Shown: piece by piece, positions 1-5,314 of the stretch
How positions within the stretch are numbered: position 1 is the first letter of the stretch
Layout: every line of letters starts with the position of its first letter
NCBI GenBank assembly: GCA_019136325.1
Contig: JAGVUJ010000332.1
Location: 1-6,374, forward strand
DNA: 6,374 nucleotides
Direction of reading: 5' to 3'
Origin: Deltaproteobacteria bacterium
GTDB taxonomy: Bacteria; Desulfobacterota; Syntrophia; Syntrophales; Smithellaceae
Translations under genes and position numbers: made by a program
Notes under the pieces: generated by a model
Told to the model about the DNA's origin: nothing
Database searches by the model: none
The model's input: the letters and a program-made list of their open reading frames with translations, nothing else

Positions 1-835
1 GCGCTTCATGCGCCACGCCGACCTGATGACCGACAAAGCAGTCAACGTCATCATTGGTCCATCTCAGTTCCCGTTTGGTTTCTGCCCAGGTTTTTTCGGC
101 CAGAGCCACGCCGGCTTTCATCAACTCTTCAGAGTCGGTTTCCATCATCAGCGACGTTGTATCCCCGCCGCCGCGACAAAGGATATTCGCTGACGAATCG
201 ACCAGAGATGCCCCTCCCAGAAGCAAATGGCCTGCATCGACACAGTCCTTATGCGAAAGGGTATAGGCCACCGCAGCGGCCCCGATGGTTAAATTGGCAA
301 TATATTTTTTAATGCTTTTTCGGGTGATATTCGTGTCTCCCAGCAAATGTTCAATCGTTTGCAAAAGCAACGGGCCTCCGTTCTCACCGGAAACAATAAG
401 AGCATGCTTGATGAATCCGTTATCAATCATGTTGGCGGCAACCACAAACGAGCTCAGCATTCCCAGACAGGCGTTAGACAGATCAAAAAACATGATTTGT
501 TCTCGCAGATTCAGATTGTGATGCACAATGGATGAAGTCGACGGCTCCAGATAATCCCGACAGACGGAAGCATGAATCAATAAATCGACCTGATCCGGTT
601 TAACAATGTTTTTCTCAAACAGATTTCTGGCTGCCTGCGTAGATAAATCGCTGGGCATGGTTCCGGGAGGCCAGAAACGCCTTTCTTTTATGCCGGTCAT
701 CAGTTCAATACGTCCGCCGGGAAGTTTGAGACGCTGATACACAGGCGCAAGCCTCTCTTCAATTGCTGCAGACGTCATAATGTGCTCGGGAAGATGATAG
801 GCAGACGAGGAAATAACGACATTATTAAACTTCAT
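1..835 (-). CDS. KAS III-fold condensing enzyme, OleA-like (C-terminus cut by window edge)
   Basis: Thiolase-superfamily condensing enzyme, 278 residues visible from the ATG at 833-835; the frame stays open to the left edge, so about 60 C-terminal residues are missing. The catalytic Cys lies in SNACLG (C123) and the catalytic His in VGHQVG (H270); the third residue, an Asn, would lie in the missing part. The motifs TGIKERR (47-53), SVCRDYLEPST (90-100) and FDLSNACLG follow Xanthomonas OleA as I remember it, including a Glu (E97) where OleA carries the glutamate that enters the partner subunit's active site. OleA joins two fatty acyl-CoAs head to head; FabH instead primes chains from acyl-CoA and malonyl-ACP. 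Which reaction applies here is inference; no oleB, oleC or oleD is visible. The start overlaps the stop of the upstream oxidoreductase gene (ATGA), with GGGGA six bases before the ATG, so translation is probably coupled. An automatic annotation would likely read 3-oxoacyl-ACP synthase III. Confidence 0.88.
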   Translation of the reverse strand, partial: MKFNNVVISSSAYHLPEHIMTSAAIEERLAPVYQRLKLPGGRIELMTGIKERRFWPPGTMPSDLSTQAARNLFEKNIVKPDQVDLLIHASVCRDYLEPSTSSIVHHNLNLREQIMFFDLSNACLGMLSSFVVAANMIDNGFIKHALIVSGENGGPLLLQTIEHLLGDTNITRKSIKKYIANLTIGAAAVAYTLSHKDCVDAGHLLLGGASLVDSSANILCRGGGDTTSLMMETDSEELMKAGVALAEKTWAETKRELRWTNDDVDCFVGHQVGVAHEA

Positions 836-2217
836 GCCTTGTCCCCGTTCATCAGGCAGTGAAGATTGGCCATGGAAATGCCGCTCAGCATGGCGCCGAC
901 GATTCCCAGGAAACCCTGGTCGGTGCCGCAGATGAAAAGATTTTTGAAGGCGGTTCGCCCGTCACGGACTTTCTGGGTGCTGCCGTAAACAGCGCCTTTG
1001 ATATGGCCGGTGTAACGCATGATGGTTCTGGGGGTAAAAACATCGGAATAAAGCAATCGGGCATTGAAGCCGGGAAATAATTTTGCAATGAGGGCCAGAG
1101 ATTGTTCGCGCACCTCTTTTTTCTTTAAGAGATAATTGGCCCTGTCCAGCTCATTCCATTTTTCGAAGTTGGCGATGAACGTTGCCCGAATCACCCCTTC
1201 ATCATAGTCGTCATAGCCGAAATTATTGGGGAAACAGATTACGGCGCTGCGATAGTCGCAAAAATTTTGCGACGTTTGATAGTAATATTTCTCATCGTCA
1301 TTAAAGAAGATAATGGTGTCACGGATGCCTTCATCGGCTGGTTTTTTATCAAAAAACAGAATGGTTTCCGTGAAACTCATCGAACCGGCCGCGGGACATT
1401 CCTGCTTTTCCGACACGATGTTCATCGTTTCCGGCAGACCGATGGAGGACATGACTTTATTGGACTGGATGACCTCTCCATTATCTAACGTGACGCTTCT
1501 CACAACGCCGTTCTCCGTATCGATCTTTTGTATCCCGGCCCCCAGGCGGAGTTCTCCGCCGAGTTGCAGGTATTTTTCAATCAGCAGACTGATAATGGAG
1601 CGCACCCCGTTTCGCGGACGGCTGAATCCTTCCAGATAAATGCTTTTGAACATAATGACAAACTGGGAAAAATCCATGTCATTTTCCCAGGCGCTGCCGT
1701 AAATCAGCAGAGGACAGAAAATCATCTCCAGAAGCCGTTCATCAGAAATAAATTCCCGAACTTTTTCCTTCGCGCTCTCGTATTGGTTGTTCAGATTCAC
1801 ATCGTCAAAATGGATCACCGTGTCCAGAAGCCGGGAAAAATTTTCTTTCTGGTCGGGGAACGTTTTTCCGATCTCCTCCACGAATAATTGCGGATCATTG
1901 GAAAAAGAAAGCTGCCGCTCGGGAAAAACGATGCGTGAAAAATGCTGCTGGGACAATTCCAGCTTCTCGTAGGGAATTCTGAGTTGTTTGAGCAATTTTG
2001 TCAAAGGACGGCCATGTTCACCGCGGCGGGCAAAATTGGTCATGGCATGCAGCCCGACGTCCAGCTTCCGTCCCAGACGTTCGTAATAGGAATTGAGGCC
2101 GCCGGGCACTTTATGTCTTTCCAGAATACAGACCTTCTGATCAAACATTGCCAGTCTGATTCCGGCCGCCAGTCCCGACATGCCCGCGCCGATGATGATG
2201 GTGTCGTAATGAGCCAT
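832..2217 (-). CDS. CrtI / retinol-saturase-like FAD-dependent oxidoreductase
   Basis: Flavoprotein of the phytoene desaturase / carotenoid isomerase / retinol saturase superfamily, 461 residues and close to the usual family length. An N-terminal Rossmann motif GAGMSG (10-15) is followed by the ribose-binding Glu E33 in CILERH, then the family signature GG-NSYY...G..LDVGLH (39-57). Near the C-terminus are TPRTIMRYTG...GAVYGS and the second FAD-contact segment ICGTDQGFLG-IVGA (about 429-442). Members desaturate, saturate or isomerise polyene chains. Beside a carrier protein and two ketosynthases, the likely substrate is an acyl or polyene chain made by the operon rather than a carotenoid; this is inference, as no phytoene synthase or other crt gene is visible. 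I chose the ATG at 2217, 7 bp after the ACP stop; a TTG at 2232 in the same frame would add five residues and overlap the ACP gene. Neither start has a clear Shine-Dalgarno, so re-initiation after ACP translation is plausible. Confidence 0.9.
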   Translation of the reverse strand: MAHYDTIIIGAGMSGLAAGIRLAMFDQKVCILERHKVPGGLNSYYERLGRKLDVGLHAMTNFARRGEHGRPLTKLLKQLRIPYEKLELSQQHFSRIVFPERQLSFSNDPQLFVEEIGKTFPDQKENFSRLLDTVIHFDDVNLNNQYESAKEKVREFISDERLLEMIFCPLLIYGSAWENDMDFSQFVIMFKSIYLEGFSRPRNGVRSIISLLIEKYLQLGGELRLGAGIQKIDTENGVVRSVTLDNGEVIQSNKVMSSIGLPETMNIVSEKQECPAAGSMSFTETILFFDKKPADEGIRDTIIFFNDDEKYYYQTSQNFCDYRSAVICFPNNFGYDDYDEGVIRATFIANFEKWNELDRANYLLKKKEVREQSLALIAKLFPGFNARLLYSDVFTPRTIMRYTGHIKGAVYGSTQKVRDGRTAFKNLFICGTDQGFLGIVGAMLSGISMANLHCLMNGDKA

Positions 2218-2224
2218 AATAAAC

Positions 2225-2470
2225 TTATGCAAACTTGGGTGCTAAATATTCAATGCAGCTTTTCATGGTTGCGAGCTTCGGATAATCTTCCGTCGGAACT
2301 TCAATTTTATATCGTTTTTTCAATTCCATCACGATATCCAGAAAGTCCATGGAATCCAGATCAAGCTGCTCCCGCAGCCGGACATCGTCATCAATATTAG
2401 AGAGATCTTCATCAACCGCTATTTCCGCAATGATATCTATAATTTTTTGCCTCAGAGCCTGATAGTCCAC
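2225..2470 (-). CDS. acyl carrier protein, dedicated to the operon
   Basis: Small acidic protein of 81 residues with the four-helix acyl carrier protein pattern. The phosphopantetheine attachment Ser is S40 in LDLDSMDFLD, matching the DSL/DSM motif at the start of helix II, followed by the acidic recognition helix (VMELKKRYKIEVP). It would carry the growing or finished acyl chain as a thioester for the neighbouring condensing enzymes and possibly the FAD enzyme, after activation by a phosphopantetheinyl transferase that is not in this window. The start is GTG, fixed by a strong AAGGAGG seven bases upstream. It lies 18 bp after the KAS II stop and 7 bp before the oxidoreductase start. It is unlikely to be the housekeeping AcpP, which normally sits between fabG and fabF and has DSLD; a specialised paralogue fits better. 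The ACP assignment is near certain; its client pathway is inferred. Confidence 0.93.
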   Translation of the reverse strand: MDYQALRQKIIDIIAEIAVDEDLSNIDDDVRLREQLDLDSMDFLDIVMELKKRYKIEVPTEDYPKLATMKSCIEYLAPKFA

Positions 2471-2477
2471 GTTGCCG

Positions 2478-2484
2478 CCTCCTT
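2478..2484 (-). promoter_or_regulatory. strong RBS of the ACP gene (GTG start)
   Basis: A consensus AAGGAGG lies seven bases before the GTG at 2470, inside the 18 bp gap after the KAS II stop codon. It decides the non-ATG start of the ACP gene and should give this small carrier higher translation than its neighbours, whose Shine-Dalgarno sites are weaker. Confidence 0.85.
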
Positions 2485-2488
2485 GAAT

Positions 2489-3730
2489 CTATTTTTTATA
2501 TTTTTTAATGATTAAAACCGAATTGATTCCCAGCATGCCGAAGGAGTTGCTCAAAATGTAATTTACGTCCTTATCGATTGGTTCGCCATTCACCAGATTT
2601 CTCATGTCACATTTGGGATCGACATTTTCGATGTGTTTGCAGGAGTGAATTTTGTGGTCGGTAAAACTGGGCAGATTACCGGCCAGTTCCAGCGCTCCGG
2701 CCGCGCCCATTGCATGGCCGATAAAGCCTTTGGTGCAGTTGATGTAAGTATTGGCAGATTGTCCGAAAACCGTCCGGACCGCTTCGCTTTCATTTTCATC
2801 TCCGGAAACGGTCCCGGTAGCATGCAGATTCACGATATCAATTTCATCTGCCGTGATATTCGCCTTGGCCATTGCGGCTCTCATGCACTCAATTTGTCTT
2901 CGTGTGTCAGGCAGGACAAAATCAACGGCATCGGAATTGACATGATAACCGGCTATTTCACCGTAAATATTTGCATGTCGCTTTTCGGCGTCTTCCAGTT
3001 TTTCCAGAACAAAAACCGCGCCCCCTTCGGAGACGACAATGCCGTTACGATTCACATCGAGAGGACGACTGGCTTTTGTAGGATCATCGTGAGTACCAAG
3101 CGCTCCCTGACTTTTAAATCCGGCAAAAATGCCGAATGTGCCCGTACTTTCGGAAACGCCTCCGGCCAGAGCAAGATCAACTTCACCGAGTTGAAGCATT
3201 TGCATGCCATGAATAATTCCGATATTGCCGGCAGCACAGGCCGCGCCGATGGTGTAAGCCGGTCCCGTGATTCCCATGTTTAAACTGACCTCGCCCGCAG
3301 GTGTATTGGCAACCGTTCTGGGATTGTGATGATGCGACCATAATCCGGCATCAAGATTATTTTGATGGAGTTCATATATTTCGTTTTCAGTCTCGACATT
3401 TCCGTGTTCGGTGATGCCCAGGTATATGCCTGTTCTATCTTTAATGATTGCATCCGGAGACAGATGGCTGTTCCTTAACGCTTCATGGGCGCAATAAATG
3501 GAAATGGAACCGGCCCGGGTTCCACGACGGCGCATTTTTTTCTTTTGATAAAGATATTCGTCAAAATTGCATTTCCCGACGGCTACTTTTCCCATGTAAC
3601 GGACTTCCATCTCGCTGATCCCGGATTTCTGGGTGAGCAGAGCATGGCGAAAATCGTCAAGATTATTAGCATTGGGAGCTGCGAGTCCCACTCCGGTAAT
3701 AACAACTCTGGCTTTCTGATTATTCATCAT
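2489..3730 (-). CDS. beta-ketoacyl-ACP synthase II (FabF-like), atypical gate loop
   Basis: Elongating condensing enzyme that would extend an acyl chain on ACP with malonyl-ACP. From the ATG at 3730 it has 413 residues, the usual FabF length, and the catalytic set falls almost at E. coli numbering: Cys165 in GAACAAG, His303 in NLHATGT, Lys334 and His339 in CTKGFIGHAMGAAGA. The N-terminal RVVITGVG strand is intact. The C-terminal loop, normally GFGGTN, reads SFGMLGIN, so the gating Phe is replaced by Met399. Start choice: ATG 3730 or 3727 follow a GGGA and suit the family; in-frame ATGs at 3742 and 3736 and a TTG at 3763 (after AGAGGG, but only three bases away) are alternatives that would add up to 11 residues. 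It is the first gene of the operon, behind a promoter at about 3933-3961. The intact catalytic residues argue against a chain-length-factor-type inactive partner. It could act as FabF, or in a polyene or secondary-lipid pathway, which the neighbours favour. Confidence 0.92.
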   Translation of the reverse strand: MMNNQKARVVITGVGLAAPNANNLDDFRHALLTQKSGISEMEVRYMGKVAVGKCNFDEYLYQKKKMRRRGTRAGSISIYCAHEALRNSHLSPDAIIKDRTGIYLGITEHGNVETENEIYELHQNNLDAGLWSHHHNPRTVANTPAGEVSLNMGITGPAYTIGAACAAGNIGIIHGMQMLQLGEVDLALAGGVSESTGTFGIFAGFKSQGALGTHDDPTKASRPLDVNRNGIVVSEGGAVFVLEKLEDAEKRHANIYGEIAGYHVNSDAVDFVLPDTRRQIECMRAAMAKANITADEIDIVNLHATGTVSGDENESEAVRTVFGQSANTYINCTKGFIGHAMGAAGALELAGNLPSFTDHKIHSCKHIENVDPKCDMRNLVNGEPIDKDVNYILSNSFGMLGINSVLIIKKYKK

Positions 3731-3763
3731 GGACATTCCCATATAAATTATTTTTTCAAACAA

Positions 3764-3932
3764 ATACCCTCTGCCGAGTTCTGCCGTAGCAATGTCGGCA
3801 ACATAAGCTCAGAAATGAAAAGTAATTTTTCGGAATTTTCAGAAACGAGATCTGTTATTTTTTCTTCTCAGTCAAAAGAGCAGATTAAACAAACTCGTCC
3901 AATTCCTTTAAACAACAAATTTGTTTTTTTGC
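3764..3932 (-). other. leader of the ketosynthase operon, non-coding
   Basis: No credible gene lies here in either direction. As RNA the region would be AU-rich, with a GC-richer 3' part. There TGCCG (3800-3796) can pair with CGGCA at 3786-3782 or, as the six-base TGCCGA, with TCGGCA at 3777-3772. The two pairings exclude each other because they share one arm. The repeated CGGCAGA (two copies, 10 bp apart) runs into AGAGGG just before the TTG at 3763. This is a candidate for leader-based control, but no known riboswitch was recognised. Confidence 0.35.
3914..3925. promoter_or_regulatory. 12 bp palindrome at the predicted transcription start (possible operator)
   Basis: AACAAATTTGTT is a perfect inverted repeat centred about 14 bp downstream of the -10 box, where a bound repressor would block initiation or clearance. 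The sequence is AT-rich, so chance occurrence is possible, and I cannot assign it to a known regulator. Confidence 0.3.
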
Positions 3933-3961
3933 TTAATAACAAGCTTATAGCTGCTTGTCAA
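3933..3961 (-). promoter_or_regulatory. sigma70-like promoter of the KAS II-ACP-oxidoreductase-KAS III operon
   Basis: On the minus strand a perfect -35 TTGACA (3961-3956) is followed by a 17 bp spacer and a -10 TATTAA (3938-3933, four of six matches). Transcription would start near 3926, leaving a leader of about 160-195 bases before the KAS II start. It lies just downstream of the exonuclease terminator, as expected for the head of a new transcription unit. No activator site was recognised; the palindrome at 3914-3925 covers the predicted start site. Confidence 0.6.
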
Positions 3962-3963
3962 TG

Positions 3964-3984
3964 AAAAAAATGAGGGATTCCTCA
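3964..3984 (-). terminator. intrinsic terminator after the exonuclease gene
   Basis: On the minus strand TGAGG and CCTCA form a 5 bp stem around a 4-base loop (3984-3971), followed at once by seven T residues (3970-3964). It begins 28 bases after the exonuclease stop and ends just before the next promoter, the position expected for a factor-independent terminator. A second small hairpin lies between it and the stop codon. Confidence 0.7.
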
Positions 3985-3991
3985 ACTTAGA

Positions 3992-4007
3992 TTGAGAAAA
4001 TCCTCAA
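3992..4007 (-). other. small hairpin upstream of the terminator
   Basis: TTGAG and CTCAA pair around a six-base loop, five bases after the exonuclease stop. Its 5' arm (TTGAGG) repeats the 5' arm of the terminator that follows, so it could compete for the same CCTCA and delay termination. It may equally be a degenerate tandem terminator or a 3'-end protecting stem. Confidence 0.4.
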
Positions 4008-4011
4008 TTTT

Positions 4012-4506
4012 TTACATTCCTGTTTTTCTTATAATTTCGATCATGATTCGTGCGCAGGCAAGCGTATCGGATAGAGCGTCGTGGTGCTGCAATTCGATAT
4101 TAAAATTCCTGCAAACGGCGGGCAGATTGGTGGGGTAAAGATTAAATACTTTTCGGGAAAGTTTCATTGTGCACTTAAAATCAACGTCTGGAATGACAAT
4201 GCCGTGTCTGTTGCAACAGGCCCGTAAGACGTTTTTGTCGAAACCCGCATTATGGGCCACCGCAAAATCCACTCCTTCAAAAAACGGTTTGATCGAGTTC
4301 CAGTGTTCGGCGAAAGAAGGTTTATCCTGCACATCCTCCCAGGTAATGCCGTGAATATACGTGAAGACGAAATATCGATAAGGAGGCCGGATGAGAAATG
4401 ATTCTTGAACGACAATTTTATCATTCTCAACGCGAACAAGACCCAGTGCACAGGCGCTGTCCTGATAATAATTTGCCGTCTCAAAATCCAGTGCTAAAAA
4501 ATTCAT
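4012..4506 (-). CDS. stand-alone DEDDh 3'-5' exonuclease (DnaQ-like fold)
   Basis: Small 164-residue exonuclease of the RNase T / DNA polymerase III epsilon superfamily. All five catalytic residues of the DEDDh class are present: D7 and E9 in LDFET (ExoI), D90 in HNAGFD (ExoII), and H142 with D147 in HHDALSDTLA (ExoIII). HGIT (52-55) between ExoI and ExoII is also typical of this group. It would remove nucleotides from 3' ends of DNA or RNA with two metal ions; substrate and pathway cannot be told from sequence. There is no BRCT, helicase or polymerase domain, and the epsilon C-terminal tail that binds polymerase alpha is absent, so it is probably not the replicative proofreader. The ATG at 4506 gives the expected family N-terminus right at ExoI, though its Shine-Dalgarno is weak (GAG, seven bases away). 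It appears to be monocistronic, with a terminator-like hairpin before it and a terminator after. No functional link with the ketosynthase operon is evident. Confidence 0.9.
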   Translation of the reverse strand: MNFLALDFETANYYQDSACALGLVRVENDKIVVQESFLIRPPYRYFVFTYIHGITWEDVQDKPSFAEHWNSIKPFFEGVDFAVAHNAGFDKNVLRACCNRHGIVIPDVDFKCTMKLSRKVFNLYPTNLPAVCRNFNIELQHHDALSDTLACARIMIEIIRKTGM

Positions 4507-4536
4507 GACAAAACTCGACTTGCCTTACAAGGGTTT

Positions 4537-4563
4537 AAGAATAAAAGTGTGCACACGGCACAC
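4537..4563 (-). terminator. probable intrinsic terminator after the PilZ gene
   Basis: On the minus strand GTGTGC (4563-4558) pairs with GCACAC (4552-4547) around a five-base loop, followed by the T-rich TTTTATTCTT (4546-4537). It starts 33 bases after the PilZ stop and separates this gene from the exonuclease. The T tract is interrupted, so termination may be partial, and some transcription could run into the exonuclease gene, for which I see no convincing promoter of its own. Confidence 0.55.
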
Positions 4564-4596
4564 CGCTCAAATCAGCTAACGACGTGTAAAAATTTC

Positions 4597-5130
4597 TTAT
4601 TTAGAGGCAGGCTTGTTAAATTTTGCAAAAATCCAGTAAGGCACGCCGACCGGATTGAGATTCTTATACTGATTGATGGACAAAATGTAATTTTCAAGTT
4701 TCTTGATTGATTCGTCCGGCGTATCAACAAATTCCACACCAGCCTCATAAGATTCGCCTTCGACCAAAACTTTATTCCGTTTTACTTTTCCAAAAACGGT
4801 GATCTTTTGTTTCAGATTTTTTAATACCAAATCTATTTTTAAAAAGGTGTCAATGGGCAACAGAACATTCCCCTGAATTCGTGTGCCGGTCATGGAAATA
4901 TCTTCGCTGTAATTATAAATGACCTTTTCTTTGGGAAGATTGGTTATTTCGGAGAGGATCGTTATCACAATCTCGTTTTCTTCATCGAGCCGTTCCGCTT
5001 TTCTCGCGGACTTCATCAACGCTTCGGTTTCATTTGATATATTTCCGTTCTTAAGACGTTTCGATATAATTCTGTCTTTCACAAAGATCCGTTCCTCATT
5101 ATTTTTAACTTCGGGATCCTTTTTCTTCAT
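4597..5130 (-). CDS. PilZ-domain protein, predicted c-di-GMP receptor
   Basis: Protein of 177 residues with no signal peptide or membrane segment, so probably cytoplasmic. Residues 1-50 are highly charged and lysine/glutamate-rich; about 52-150 fit a PilZ beta-barrel. The second c-di-GMP motif is clear (DISMTG, 77-82, matching D/NxSxxG), and the barrel ends with the family-typical AGVEFVD (130-136). The first motif, RxxxR, has one candidate, R43-K-A-E-R47, but it sits 30 residues before DxSxxG, toward the long end of the usual spacing, so nucleotide binding is likely rather than certain. There is no attached enzymatic or output domain; such single PilZ proteins generally act by binding partners, for example in motility or polysaccharide export. 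The ATG is fixed by a strong GGAGG five bases upstream. The neighbouring HD-GYP protein would hydrolyse the same messenger, although the PilZ gene has its own promoter. Confidence 0.8.
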   Translation of the reverse strand: MKKKDPEVKNNEERIFVKDRIISKRLKNGNISNETEALMKSARKAERLDEENEIVITILSEITNLPKEKVIYNYSEDISMTGTRIQGNVLLPIDTFLKIDLVLKNLKQKITVFGKVKRNKVLVEGESYEAGVEFVDTPDESIKKLENYILSINQYKNLNPVGVPYWIFAKFNKPASK

Positions 5131-5135
5131 CGTAA

Positions 5136-5140
5136 CCTCC
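5136..5140 (-). promoter_or_regulatory. strong RBS of the PilZ gene
   Basis: GGAGG five bases before the ATG at 5130 fixes the start of the PilZ gene, whose N-terminus is not conserved enough to decide it otherwise. Confidence 0.8.
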
Positions 5141-5172
5141 GACTCATTTAATTCGTTGAAGATTCCTTTATT

Positions 5173-5201
5173 ATTATCTCAATAGGCCGATAAAAATACA
5201 A
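5173..5201 (-). promoter_or_regulatory. probable sigma70-like promoter of the PilZ gene
   Basis: On the minus strand the -10 box GATAAT (5178-5173, five of six) stands 17 bp from a weak -35 TTGTAT (5201-5196, three of six). The -10 box ends 42 bp before the ATG, so the leader would be about 35 bases. The rest of the 184 bp spacer (5131-5314) shows only a weak hairpin at 5199-5217 overlapping the -35 box, and no gene. Confidence 0.45.
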
Positions 5202-5314
5202 GGCTTTTTTAACCTCGCTCCAATCTTAAATCTGATTAGGAAGAGGCCATGACATTCAAAGTCAGGCGAGGGTTCCGCGGCAGAAAACTGCTTTCGGATA
5301 ACGAATATCGAATT

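Noticed and set aside
1942..2400. Plus-strand open frame of 152 codons across the oxidoreductase-ACP junction
   Set aside because: Antisense to two confidently identified genes; no domain, and no evidence of a promoter or RBS.
2470..2489. Housekeeping fatty acid synthesis (fabF-acpP) interpretation
   Set aside because: Gene order is fabF-like then acp (the reverse of acpP-fabF), the neighbours are a CrtI-like flavoprotein and an OleA-like enzyme, and the KAS II gate loop is atypical; a specialised pathway fits better.
2633..3283. Plus-strand open frame of 216 codons
   Set aside because: It lies wholly antisense to the KAS II gene, whose catalytic motifs are intact. The translation shows no recognisable domain, so it is a shadow of the real gene.
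3485..3964. Plus-strand open frame of 159 codons covering the operon leader and the KAS II start
   Set aside because: Half of it is antisense to KAS II and the rest lies in AT-rich leader and promoter sequence. The translation has no family resemblance.
5199..5217. Hairpin CGAGG...CCTTG followed by TATTTTTAT as terminator of the HD-GYP gene
   Set aside because: The stem is only five pairs with one G-U and a nine-base loop, about 100 bases after the stop, and it overlaps the likely PilZ -35 box. Too weak to list as a feature.
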